From Bacteroidales bacterium (GTDB lineage: Bacteria; Bacteroidota; Bacteroidia; Bacteroidales; Muribaculaceae), in assembly GCA_020859845.1 (NCBI GenBank), contig JAJBVL010000077.1, forward strand, positions 1 to 48,438: a stretch of DNA of 48,438 bases, given 5' to 3'. Below, piece after piece: positions 34,920-43,424 of the stretch. The translations under genes and the position numbers were made by a program. The notes under the pieces were generated by a model. It worked only from the letters and a program-made list of their open reading frames with translations, had not been told where the DNA came from and did no database searches. Each line of letters begins with the position of its first letter. The first letter of the stretch is position 1.

Positions 34920-35543
34920 TTATTGATTGACAAGCATGCTTTGCATCGTTTCGGTGGCTTTGGTGGGACCTACCGTTGCCTCAAGGATGGCGCCAGCAAA
35001 CTGGAGCGTAGTGCCGGGACCTTCTGAGGTAATAAGCCGCCCATCGACCACTACTGGCTGCTTAATGTAGGTGGCCCCGCCCTGCTCCAAGTCTTTTTCA
35101 AGGCCGGGATAGCACGTGGCCTTTCTGCCCTTAAGGATGCCGGTAGGAGCCAACACTACAGCAGGGCCAGCGCAGATGGCAGCCACCTTGCCTCCTTCGT
35201 TCCATTGATTGAGGATAATGTCGTTGACCTGCTGGCATGCGTGGAGATTAGGAGCCCCCGGCACGCCACCAGGGATGATTATCCACTCGGCTTCCTTGGG
35301 GTCAATCTGGCTGATAAGCGAGTCGGCCACAAGCTTTTGTCCTGTAGCTCCTGTCACTATTGGGTTGTCCGTGATCGACACGGTGACTACCTCGAGGCCG
35401 CCACGGCGCAGAGCATCGACAGTGGCCACAGCCTCTACCTCTTCTACGCCATCGGCATAGAAGATATACGAACGTTTTGCTTCCATAGAAAATGTTATTG
35501 AGAGAGCCGCTACGAGCGGCATCATTGTTTTTAAACAATTCAT
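34920..35543 (-). CDS. DJ-1/PfpI family protein
   Basis: A 207-residue member of the DJ-1/YajL/PfpI superfamily: FYADGVEEVEA (acidic partner Glu), nucleophile-elbow Cys in AAICAGPAVVLAPTG, and the closing TSEGPGTTLQFAGAILE. Roles in the family are redox sensing and protein or glyoxal protection. The first 19 residues (MNCLKTMMPLVAALSITFS) look like a weak signal peptide, unusual for this family. An internal ATG at 35484-35486 (MEAKRSYIFYADG) would give the normal cytoplasmic form. Start choice decides the compartment and is unresolved. Confidence 0.9.
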   Translation of the reverse strand: MNCLKTMMPLVAALSITFSMEAKRSYIFYADGVEEVEAVATVDALRRGGLEVVTVSITDNPIVTGATGQKLVADSLISQIDPKEAEWIIIPGGVPGAPNLHACQQVNDIILNQWNEGGKVAAICAGPAVVLAPTGILKGRKATCYPGLEKDLEQGGATYIKQPVVVDGRLITSEGPGTTLQFAGAILEATVGPTKATETMQSMLVNQ

Positions 35544-35583
35544 CAGTACAGTTAATTTTATCTCAGTTAAGATTCATTCTTTT

Positions 35584-35625
35584 GCGGCGGAGGCCGCCGC
35601 TTAATGAGCAGCGGAGGACCGCTGC
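35584..35625. repeat. Twin GC-rich palindromes
   Basis: GCGGCGG-AGG-CCGCCGC (35584-35600) and, 7 bp later, GCAGCGG-AGGA-CCGCTGC (35608-35625): two perfect 7-bp stems with nearly identical loops. A third, GCCGCT-ACG-AGCGGC, is at about 35505-35519 inside the DJ-1 gene start. No T-runs follow, so these resemble a REP-like pair rather than terminators. Confidence 0.7.
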
Positions 35626-35681
35626 ACTGCGAAAAATACTTTCATTTAGCAAAACGCGCAAAGAGCCAAAGATGTTTTTCT

Positions 35682-37013
35682 TTACTTCATGTCTTTATGG
35701 CGCGTGAAGAGCCAGTCGCGGATGGGGTCGATGGTGTAGGCATAGCGCCACGTCTGCATGTGGCCCGAGGCACCAGCTGTGTCTTGTCCTGGCTCAAAGA
35801 CTGTGCCGGGAGCATAGACGGTATAGTAAATCTGAGCTGGACGCGAGGTGATGTCGTCAAAGGAGAACTGCATCATTTCGTCACCCCACTTGGCATCCCA
35901 CAGCCCACGGTTGATCATCACACCATTCTTGGCCAGCCCCTCCATCATTTCGTTTTGGGTAGGGAATGCTTTGTGGTCGTCGGCCGACACGGTGACCCAA
36001 TAAGAATAGTTGGAGAGTGGTGCTGTCTGGTCAACCACCCACTGGCAGGCTACGAGATAGGCCGAAGCAAAGAGGTCGGGATAGGTGACCATCATGTAGA
36101 TCGACATCATGCCGCCCATTGACTGCCCAGTAGTGTAAATGCGGTCGGTATCCACTGGATACTTCTCGGCTATATCCTTGACGAGGTTGACAGTGACGCC
36201 CACCAGCGGCGACACCTTGCCAGCGTCGCCCACCGTTACTTCGGGATATTGAGGAGCCACAACGATGCAAGGATGCTTGGCCTGATTTTCTGGCTCTGCC
36301 CATACCACAGCGCCGAGGCCCTGCATGAGAGGGGTGAGCTGATAGGTGCCTACGCAGCTGGCATCTTCCATAAAGAGCACCATGGGTACACGTCCCAGAT
36401 CCTCTATGTTGTCGGGGACAAAGATATTATACCCCAATTCCAAGCCGCTTGCCTGGTCGGTAAATGTGGCTTGCTTAAATTGGTCAACCACGAGATTCAC
36501 CTGGCCTTCGGTTGTGATTGTCTGGCCATCGGGCAAGGTCACTGTAGCTTTTGCCTCGCGGAAAGGATGATTGTTGGGCGCCATCTGTCCGGGACCGCCA
36601 GGGCCGGCACCCTGACCAGGAGCCACTCCACGGCGCTGACCCACTTGTGGCGCTACACCTCCACGAGGACCTCCGCCAGGACGCAAGGCTTGGGTCTTGA
36701 GGAGGGCCGTGCTGTCGCTCGCCGATAGATGGAGGATTACATAGCGACCTTTCTGGGAGTCATCGCTCATGGTTACCTCAGGGCTGACAGTTACACCAGT
36801 CACCGTCCGTCCTTTTACGCTAAAATCTTGAGGATTGACTTCTGTAGGGGTGATTTCTTCGGCATATTGCAGGGCTACACCAGTAAAGGTCAATCCGTCG
36901 CCATACACTTGGGTGACGGCAACTGCTTTTTCTGGCTTGTTTAAATCAGCTGCAAAAAGGCTCATGGCTCCAGAGACCATCAGGAGCGCCGTCGCGAGGG
37001 TAAGTCTGTTCAT
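35682..37013 (-). CDS. Secreted esterase/peptidase (alpha/beta hydrolase)
   Basis: A 443-residue exported serine hydrolase related to feruloyl/PHB-depolymerase-like esterases. Signal peptide (ends SLFAA, about 22). An N-terminal Ig-like domain to about 105 is followed by a Gly/Pro/Arg-rich linker (about 110-145). The catalytic domain starts at LGYNIFVPDN. Nucleophile Ser is in TTGQSMGGMMS; a candidate Asp is in the SADDHKAF region and a His in ASGHMQTWRYAY. VAPQYPEV and oxyanion-type LFMEDASC are consistent. Substrate is unknown. A TATTTTTG -7 element (37054-37047) precedes it. Confidence 0.85.
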   Translation of the reverse strand: MNRLTLATALLMVSGAMSLFAADLNKPEKAVAVTQVYGDGLTFTGVALQYAEEITPTEVNPQDFSVKGRTVTGVTVSPEVTMSDDSQKGRYVILHLSASDSTALLKTQALRPGGGPRGGVAPQVGQRRGVAPGQGAGPGGPGQMAPNNHPFREAKATVTLPDGQTITTEGQVNLVVDQFKQATFTDQASGLELGYNIFVPDNIEDLGRVPMVLFMEDASCVGTYQLTPLMQGLGAVVWAEPENQAKHPCIVVAPQYPEVTVGDAGKVSPLVGVTVNLVKDIAEKYPVDTDRIYTTGQSMGGMMSIYMMVTYPDLFASAYLVACQWVVDQTAPLSNYSYWVTVSADDHKAFPTQNEMMEGLAKNGVMINRGLWDAKWGDEMMQFSFDDITSRPAQIYYTVYAPGTVFEPGQDTAGASGHMQTWRYAYTIDPIRDWLFTRHKDMK

Positions 37014-37074
37014 CTTATACTCTTATTTTGATTAAACATCTACGGACAAAAATACAAAATTTTTGCTCCCAGAT

Positions 37075-37116
37075 AAAAAAGAATCCCGCGTTTTTTCGTC
37101 CGCAGGATTCTTTTTT
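37075..37116 (-). terminator. Intrinsic terminator, likely bidirectional
   Basis: Stem GAATCCTGCG/CGCGGGATTC (one G-U pair) with T-runs on both sides: T6 on the minus strand at 37080-37075 and T6 on the plus strand at 37111-37116. It ends the three-gene secreted cluster whose last stop is at 37137. Confidence 0.9.
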
Positions 37117-37136
37117 AGTGCTATATACGGTAGTAC

Positions 37137-38198
37137 TTAATTGAAAGTATAAGTTCCTAGTACGCTTGCCGTCAACGTCTTGCTGAAAGGCTTACCAACA
37201 TAATTTCCATACTGCCCATAAACACTTATTGTATATGAGCCAGCGCTTGGAAATTGAATGTAGGTATAAACGTTAGGTTCAACCATAAATATCGCATCTG
37301 TAGGGTAAGGCAATGGCAATATGGAGGCCCCGTTATCTACGCTCCAATAGAACGTCGAATTAGACTCATTACAAACCACCTTAAAATGACTCTCTAACCA
37401 CGGGCTTCCATATTCTACCATCACAATATCGGTCACTATCGGCTCCCACGAGCATAGCACATTGATGGATGGCAACGGGTATGTAAGCCCTTGGGCTGTA
37501 TGCAAAGAAGCGCCTATTGTCGTGTCGGAACCCATATTCACTACTATTGAAGAAGACCCTTGGCCAGAGACAATAGTAGTTGGATAACTAACCGTCCATA
37601 CAAAAGAGCCTGTTGAAGGAGGATTAGTAATCGAATAGGTCTTATTGACATATTGGCCTGGGGTGTCTAAGGCAATCACCTTCTCTCCTTGGATACTATT
37701 GTTGAGAGCATAATATTTCAAGGTAGCCCCCTGATAATAAGGACAATCGTAGATGGAATGATCGTAGAGAGGCAAGAGACCCCACTTAGACCTGACCTGA
37801 TATCGCGAACCCATCACAACGGCTGAATGGTCAACCGTTCCAGATTGATAATAGACTACTCTAGATGCTGTTGAGGAATATTGCGACATACCAGCAAAAC
37901 TTCCATCGGTCCAAAACATAGAGGGATTGTTAAGCCATGAGCTGCTCTTTGATCCTCCAGCCGAAACCCACCAAGCATAGGAATGACAATTATAATTGCG
38001 GTCCCATGTGTCCACTTGTGTGGCATTAGGGTATAAAACTTCATGATTTATTATGCTCTGCTCTATTTCCTCCGCAGTATAATTACTATTGTAGGTTCCT
38101 TGTAGATAACTTCCTCGGGGGGTATAAACATCAGTGCCAGTAACACTCATTGTAGAAGTTAAGCCCAATATCCACAAGCACATATTTCTGAGTATCAT
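37137..38198 (-). CDS. Predicted secreted papain-like cysteine hydrolase
   Basis: A 353-residue exported protein with a hydrophobic N terminus. Residues about 40-160 carry NYNCHSYAW (candidate nucleophile Cys71), DHSAVV (His124) and RSKWGLLPLYDH with DCPYY, an NlpC/CHAP-like arrangement of an amidase or peptidase. I do not recall a named family. The C-terminal half contains two Ig/PKD-like beta domains (strand patterns around 170-260 and 265-350). It is the last gene of an AT-rich cluster of three secreted products, 6 bp after the preceding lipoprotein gene. Catalysis is inferred from motif spacing only. Confidence 0.75.
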   Translation of the reverse strand: MILRNMCLWILGLTSTMSVTGTDVYTPRGSYLQGTYNSNYTAEEIEQSIINHEVLYPNATQVDTWDRNYNCHSYAWWVSAGGSKSSSWLNNPSMFWTDGSFAGMSQYSSTASRVVYYQSGTVDHSAVVMGSRYQVRSKWGLLPLYDHSIYDCPYYQGATLKYYALNNSIQGEKVIALDTPGQYVNKTYSITNPPSTGSFVWTVSYPTTIVSGQGSSSIVVNMGSDTTIGASLHTAQGLTYPLPSINVLCSWEPIVTDIVMVEYGSPWLESHFKVVCNESNSTFYWSVDNGASILPLPYPTDAIFMVEPNVYTYIQFPSAGSYTISVYGQYGNYVGKPFSKTLTASVLGTYTFN

Positions 38199-38204
38199 GG
38201 GGAC

Positions 38205-38987
38205 TTAATTAATGGTGCGACGATTCACTAAATATATCATATCCTCTGGGCCGTCATTTTTGTCAACCTTTATTTTATCTCCCGTAGAAAGATTATAGTA
38301 CTCATTTCCACATTCCACTACGTCTTTCTCTATGGAATATGCAACATATGCCGCTCTCAAGAGATCAGACGAAGAAGTGTAATAGAAAAGAACATTATCT
38401 ATATCCATATCATTACCTCTTGCATTATTGCATATTTCTTTTGTTATGGATTGAAGAAGGGAGGAATAATCCTTACCATCAATCACAATCTCCTCTTGAA
38501 TGTATTGATATTCCTTTGAGGAATAGAGCTCAGAAGTCAGAGCAGTTGAAAATATTAGTTCTTTTGATGAATTAAAGGCTGCTTCAACTTTAGAGCCTGA
38601 GATAATACGCCCATCTGAATAATAGAAGACATTACCCTTATTCTTTGTTGTAAGATAATTAAGTTTATCTACCACATTAAATGAGATGCCTATACAAGGC
38701 GCATTATCGTATGTGAATCTATAGATATCTTCTGCTAACACTGGAGTATTAGAGCTAATATAGAGGTCATTTTTTACATCTTGGTTTTCGCTTCCCAACT
38801 CTTTACCCTTTTGAAGCAGGGTTGCTAACCATGCAGGGTAAGTATCGATATCTCCATTCCAAGAACCCAGGACATTGCCCTCGAAAGTAATATCTAAGTT
38901 CTCGTCATTGTCATCAGAAGAGCAAGCAGCTACTCCTAAGAATAGCATAACTGTCGCAAAAAATTTAGCAATATTTTTCATAATCAT
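38205..38987 (-). CDS. Lipoprotein of unknown function
   Basis: About 260 residues, with lipobox VAACSSDDND (Cys at about 22). No family was recognised. It has an acidic, Tyr/Ser/Asn-rich mature part with no catalytic motif. An FEGNVLGSWNGDID segment is like the start of a lipocalin-type domain. ATG at 38985-38987 overlaps the upstream stop by 4 bases; a second ATG (38979-38981) gives MKNIAKFF and may be the true start. Lying between a small lipoprotein and a cysteine hydrolase gene, it could be their inhibitor or partner (inference). Confidence 0.75.
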   Translation of the reverse strand: MIMKNIAKFFATVMLFLGVAACSSDDNDENLDITFEGNVLGSWNGDIDTYPAWLATLLQKGKELGSENQDVKNDLYISSNTPVLAEDIYRFTYDNAPCIGISFNVVDKLNYLTTKNKGNVFYYSDGRIISGSKVEAAFNSSKELIFSTALTSELYSSKEYQYIQEEIVIDGKDYSSLLQSITKEICNNARGNDMDIDNVLFYYTSSSDLLRAAYVAYSIEKDVVECGNEYYNLSTGDKIKVDKNDGPEDMIYLVNRRTIN

Positions 38988-39238
38988 TTGTACTGGGATA
39001 AAAAGTTAATAATTCGTTCATAAGCATAAGCTGTAACAGGGAAATGGATATTCAAGAAAAAATCCATCATGTTGTCATACATCCCCCAGTTGACTTTGGG
39101 GAATGTCCATTGGTCGGCCTTTACTTCTAAAGAAGAGGCTCGCGAATTGAGCTCAGCATCTCGTGTAGCTATCTGATTAGCTTCGTTGCAAGACATTAAG
39201 CTTAATAAAGCCAAAGCGGCACATAAATGCTTTTTCAC
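38984..39238 (-). CDS. Small lipoprotein, 84 residues
   Basis: Signal peptide and lipobox (LSLMSC, Cys at 17), then only about 67 mature residues ending in an aromatic-rich stretch (WTFPKVNWGMYDNMMDFF). No family was recognised. It is the first gene of the AT-rich three-gene run, coupled by ATGA to the next lipoprotein. Confidence 0.75.
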   Translation of the reverse strand: MKKHLCAALALLSLMSCNEANQIATRDAELNSRASSLEVKADQWTFPKVNWGMYDNMMDFFLNIHFPVTAYAYERIINFLSQYK

Positions 39239-39299
39239 TAACTTTAATGGTTGGTATTACGGTTAAGAAAAATGTGAATTTAGGATGTTTATTCATGTG

Positions 39300-39307
39300 C
39301 AAATTTA
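39300..39307 (-). promoter_or_regulatory. -7 element of secreted cluster
   Basis: TAAATTTG on the minus strand, 62 bp before the 84-residue gene. No TTTG is seen 19-20 bp upstream, so activation or a weak promoter is likely. Confidence 0.45.
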
Positions 39308-39439
39308 GGCAAACAAGTTAGAATTACCATTGATATACCTAAATTTTTAACATTTTTTATTCCATCACCTCTTTAACTCAGTTCCTTTTTTTCGGATAGA
39401 GGGAAAATTTTGGAGAAGTCCAAAAACCGTGAAGGTAAT

Positions 39440-39470
39440 TTTGTCATTTATCGTATATACTCTAACTTTG
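39440..39470 (+). promoter_or_regulatory. Calcium ATPase promoter abutting its ATG
   Basis: TTTG (39440-39443), a 19-bp spacer, TAACTTTG (39463-39470), only 8 bp before ATG 39479. The in-frame ATG at 39410 lies upstream of the promoter and is therefore rejected. Confidence 0.7.
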
Positions 39471-39478
39471 CAGCGAAA

Positions 39479-42184
39479 ATGAGACCTCAACATATCACTG
39501 GCTTGACCGATGCCCAGGTGCTCGAAAGCCGCAAACTTCATGGAGCCAACATCCTCACCCCCCCTAAAAAGGAGTCGGTCTGGAAGAAATTTCTTGAGAA
39601 GTTTAAGGACCCTCTCATCATCATACTTCTGATAGCAGGTGTCCTTTCAATCGGTATCTCCTGCTACGAGTACTGGAGCCTTGGAGATGGCTTCGGTGTA
39701 TTCTTTGAGCCTATCGGTATTTTTATTGCCATACTCTTGGCCACTGGCCTTGCTTTCTTCTTTGAAATGAAGGCCGACCGCGAGTTTGCGATTCTCAACC
39801 AAGTCAACGACGACGAGCCTGTGCGTGTGGTGCGTAACAACACCACCATCGAGATACCCAAGAAAGACGTGGTGGTGGGCGACGTGGTGCTCCTCTCCAC
39901 TGGCGACGACGTACCGGCCGACGGAGAGCTCCTCGAAGCTATCACCCTTACGATGGACGAATCTTCGCTCACAGGCGAACCAGCATGCCACAAAACCACC
40001 GACCCCAACGACTTTGATCCCGAGGCTACCTACAAGTCCAACTACGCCCTGCGAGGCACCAAAGTGATGGAAGGCCACGGCATAATGCAAATAGATAAAG
40101 TGGGCGACGCAACGGAGAACGGTAAAGTGTTTGAGGAAGCTCAAATTGACGACAGCGTCAAGACCCCACTCAACGAGCAACTCGAGCGCTTGGGTGCACT
40201 CATCTCCAAGGCAAGCTATGGTTTTGGTATCCTCATCATTATAGGTCGCTGCATAATGTATTACTTCGACCCTCGCTTTGCCGAGGCTGGAGGATTTATG
40301 ACCGTCGACTTCGGAGCCTACTTTCTCCAGACGATAATGATAGCCGTGACGCTCGTGGTGGTCTCCGTGCCAGAAGGATTACCAATGGCCGTCACCCTCT
40401 CGCTGGCGTACTCTATGCGACGCATGCTCAAGACCAACAATCTCGTGCGCAAGATGCACGCCTGCGAGACCATGGGAGCCACCACCGTAATCTGCACCGA
40501 CAAGACGGGCACCTTGACCCAAAACCAGATGCAAGTGGCCGTAGCACGCTTCTTCCCGGGCGTCTCTCCTGAGATAATCGCCGAAGGCATGGCTGTCAAC
40601 TCCACAGCGTCGCTCGACCTCTCGGGCGACAAGCTAAAAGCCTTGGGCAATCCCACTGAAGGAGCCCTTCTGCTATGGCTAAGAGCACAAGGCCGCGACT
40701 ATCTGACACTCAAAGAGAATGCGCCACGCATAGCCGAGCTGCCTTTCACAACCGAGCGCAAGTATATGGCAACCATTGTGAAATCGGCAGTGACTGGCAA
40801 GCCCATGCTCTATGTAAAAGGGGCGCCTGAGATAGTGTTGGGGCTCTGCAAAAATGTGGCTGGAGGCGTAAGCCGTGAGGAGATTGCCAGTCAACTTCTA
40901 GCCTTCCAAAAGCAAGCTATGCGCACCCTCGGCTTTGCTTACCAAGAGCTAAAGAGCGCCGATGGAGTGACAGAGAATGGCCAGCTAAAGGCCTCCGACC
41001 TAACCTTTGAGGGGATAGTAGCAATCTCCGACCCCGTGCGCTCAGATGTCCCCGAGGCAGTCAAGGAGTGTCTTGACGCTGGTATAGGTATCAAGATCGT
41101 GACTGGCGACACCCCCGCCACAGCCCGTGAGATAGGTCGACAGATAGGCCTTGTCAACGCCACCGACGACGATAGCTGCATCATCACCGGTCCCGAAGTG
41201 GCCGCACTCTCCGACGCTCAACTGCGCGAGCGCGTAGCCTCTTTCAAGATAATAGCTCGCGCACGACCCACCGACAAGAAACGCCTCGTGGAGGCCCTTC
41301 AGACCAATGGGCAGGTGGTGGCCGTCACCGGCGATGGCACCAATGACGCTCCGGCTCTCAAAGCGGCCCACGTGGGTCTCTCGATGGGCGATGGCACCTC
41401 GGTGGCCAAGGAAGCCTCCGACATCACGATTATCGACAACTCGTTTGCCTCAATAGGACGCGCCGTGCTCTGGGGGCGTTCGCTCTTCCAAAACATCCAG
41501 CGCTTTATCCTCTTTCAGATGACAGTCAATGTGGCAGCCTCCTTCATAGTGTTGGCTGGAGCCTTTATGGGCACCGAGTCGCCGCTTACCGTCACCCAGA
41601 TGCTATGGGTCAACCTTATCATGGACACCTTTGCCGCCGTAGCTCTTGCCTCCCTGCCTCCATCGATGGCCGTGATGCACGACCGCCCACGCGACCGCCA
41701 GTCGTTTATCATCACCCCTACAATGTGGGGCGACATTATTGGCGTAGGGGCTATCTTTTTCTTTCTGCTTCTGGGACTGCTTTACATCTTTGAGCATAGC
41801 GACATCACGTCGTTGTCGCAACTCTGGGGGCTACGTCTCGGGGAGAAGAATCCCCTGACGCCCTACGAAATCAGCCTCTTTTTCTCGATATTCGTCTTCT
41901 TGCAGTTTTGGAATCTCCTAAATGTAAAAGCATTTAAATCAGGACGCTCAGCGCTCCACTTTAAGAATTGCAAGGGATTTATGCTGATAGCTGTGCTCAT
42001 CCTTGGGGGACAGATACTGATAGTGGAGCTGGGAGGACAATTTTTCTCTGTGACGCCGCTCAGATTTATGGACTGGGTATGGATTATCGCCTCTACCTCG
42101 CTCGTGTTTTGGATAGGCGAAGGTATGCGTCTCACCACTAAAAAAAGTTTTCTTCATACGAGTAAACATTATGGTAAGAATTAA
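39479..42184 (+). CDS. Calcium-translocating P-type ATPase (PMCA type)
   Basis: About 901 residues, a P2B-type pump exporting Ca2+ across the inner membrane. Starting at MRPQHITGLTDAQVLESRKLHG matches the normal N terminus. Landmarks: TMDESSLTGEPA actuator loop, M4 ion site VVSVPEGLPMAV, phosphorylation site CTDKTGTLTQNQ (Asp at about 341), nucleotide-domain MLYVKGAPE, hinge VTGDGTNDAPALK, and M6 WVNLIMDTFAA. The promoter position excludes an upstream extension of 23 residues. It is monocistronic. The 148 bp after it contain no gene that I can support. Confidence 0.95.
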   Translation: MRPQHITGLTDAQVLESRKLHGANILTPPKKESVWKKFLEKFKDPLIIILLIAGVLSIGISCYEYWSLGDGFGVFFEPIGIFIAILLATGLAFFFEMKADREFAILNQVNDDEPVRVVRNNTTIEIPKKDVVVGDVVLLSTGDDVPADGELLEAITLTMDESSLTGEPACHKTTDPNDFDPEATYKSNYALRGTKVMEGHGIMQIDKVGDATENGKVFEEAQIDDSVKTPLNEQLERLGALISKASYGFGILIIIGRCIMYYFDPRFAEAGGFMTVDFGAYFLQTIMIAVTLVVVSVPEGLPMAVTLSLAYSMRRMLKTNNLVRKMHACETMGATTVICTDKTGTLTQNQMQVAVARFFPGVSPEIIAEGMAVNSTASLDLSGDKLKALGNPTEGALLLWLRAQGRDYLTLKENAPRIAELPFTTERKYMATIVKSAVTGKPMLYVKGAPEIVLGLCKNVAGGVSREEIASQLLAFQKQAMRTLGFAYQELKSADGVTENGQLKASDLTFEGIVAISDPVRSDVPEAVKECLDAGIGIKIVTGDTPATAREIGRQIGLVNATDDDSCIITGPEVAALSDAQLRERVASFKIIARARPTDKKRLVEALQTNGQVVAVTGDGTNDAPALKAAHVGLSMGDGTSVAKEASDITIIDNSFASIGRAVLWGRSLFQNIQRFILFQMTVNVAASFIVLAGAFMGTESPLTVTQMLWVNLIMDTFAAVALASLPPSMAVMHDRPRDRQSFIITPTMWGDIIGVGAIFFFLLLGLLYIFEHSDITSLSQLWGLRLGEKNPLTPYEISLFFSIFVFLQFWNLLNVKAFKSGRSALHFKNCKGFMLIAVLILGGQILIVELGGQFFSVTPLRFMDWVWIIASTSLVFWIGEGMRLTTKKSFLHTSKHYGKN

Positions 42185-42332
42185 AGGCAAAAATACAGAA
42201 AGATAATAATTGTCCGAGATAATATAAAGCCATACTTCGACGAGAATGGCATCTACAAAATTGGGCTATTTGATTTTCTCCTGAGTAAAATAGAAATGCT
42301 CTGAGAAGACTATAACAGTCGATTATAGAGAT

Positions 42333-42749
42333 TCATTTGGTGAAGAAGAAAAAGACGGCAGCCCAAGTGGGGTCGACGTCCTTGGCATAGCCGAGGGTGC
42401 GGTAAGAGCTGTCAAGCACACGCCCATCATCCTTCACATATCCGAGGATTTTATATCCGCCATCCTTTATCGTGCCATCATCCTTGACATAACCCACTAT
42501 GCGATAGCCCTCATCGAGCACGCGGCCATCGCTCTTGAGATAGCCTACGGTGCGATACGAGCCATTCTGGATAGTGCCGTCGCTTTTGATGTAGCCTATG
42601 GTGCGATAGCCACTGTCTTGTATCGTGCCGTCCTTCTTCACATAGCCCACAATGCGATAGCCCCTGTCAGTAATTGTCTGAGCCTCGAGGCCCTGTGAGG
42701 CCATAAAGCAGAGGCTTATCGCAATCAAAAAAGACAGCCATTTTCTCAT
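42333..42749 (-). CDS. 5-fold beta-flower repeat protein
   Basis: A 138-residue secreted protein: signal peptide to about 23 (GLEAQ), then five to six 17-residue repeats of the form GYRxxGYxKxDGTIxDx, ending in GYAKDVDPTWAAVFFFF. This matches the small Bacteroidetes beta-flower family; its role is unknown. It lies 7 bp downstream of the Nudix gene and is probably co-transcribed. Confidence 0.88.
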   Translation of the reverse strand: MRKWLSFLIAISLCFMASQGLEAQTITDRGYRIVGYVKKDGTIQDSGYRTIGYIKSDGTIQNGSYRTVGYLKSDGRVLDEGYRIVGYVKDDGTIKDGGYKILGYVKDDGRVLDSSYRTLGYAKDVDPTWAAVFFFFTK

Positions 42750-42756
42750 AAACGTA

Positions 42757-43305
42757 TCAGCTTAGCAAGCCCTCTATATATGCTTTATAGAGCGGGGCCA
42801 CCATCAGAGCTTGTATCATCTCCCCACGCTCAAGAATCTTCACCACCTCGGTCTTCTCCATGAGGATCACTTCCAGATCCTCGGTGGCATCAAGATGTCG
42901 GCTGCCCGTTGGTTCTACTCCTTGAGCAAGAAAGGTGTAGCTAAGATTGCTGAAGGAGCCAGGGTTGGCCGAGAGGGTCATGAAGTGGGTCCATTCGCCA
43001 CCCTCATAGCCTGTCTCCTCGAGCAATTCGCGCTTGGCAGCAGCCAGAGGCTCTTCGCCGGGCTCTACCACGCCAGCAGGGATTTCTATTCCCGTCTGGC
43101 CCAAAGCGTGGCGATACTGGTGCTCCATAATGAGGCGTCCGTCGGTAGTGAAGGCTATGATGTTGATCCACGAAGGATATTCAAGAACGTAGTATTCATC
43201 GTTGACGCGTCCATCGGGGAGCAACACCTTGTCGCGCCTCGCCGTAAGCCAAGGGCGCTTCACGAGATACTCCGAGGAGAGAATCTTCCATTTTCTTTCT
43301 TCCAT
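42757..43305 (-). CDS. Nudix hydrolase (ADP-ribose pyrophosphatase type)
   Basis: A 182-residue cytoplasmic pyrophosphohydrolase. The Nudix box is GVVEPGEEPLAAAKRELLEE followed by TGY, complete with all metal-binding Glu residues. The order of strands before it (EYPSWINIIAFTTDGRLIMEHQYRH) and Pro-Gly after it (LSANPGSFSN) fit ADP-ribose/nucleoside-diphosphate-sugar hydrolases. A TATATTTG -7 element lies in the 119-bp region shared with the divergent Fur-family gene. Confidence 0.92.
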   Translation of the reverse strand: MEERKWKILSSEYLVKRPWLTARRDKVLLPDGRVNDEYYVLEYPSWINIIAFTTDGRLIMEHQYRHALGQTGIEIPAGVVEPGEEPLAAAKRELLEETGYEGGEWTHFMTLSANPGSFSNLSYTFLAQGVEPTGSRHLDATEDLEVILMEKTEVVKILERGEMIQALMVAPLYKAYIEGLLS

Positions 43306-43424
43306 CGTTTGCTACATTAAATGGTGAGGCCACAAATATACAATCTTTCTTTCAGATTCCCTCTCATTTATCCAATGTTTTTGACTACTTTTGCATGAGG
43401 GCATCATAAATCCTCATTTCCATT

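Noticed and set aside
39410-39478. Longer N terminus for the calcium ATPase
   Set aside because: The upstream ATG lies before a strong promoter and adds residues not typical of the family.
42185-42332. Gap after the calcium ATPase
   Set aside because: No promoter, terminator, RNA gene or reading frame that I can support.
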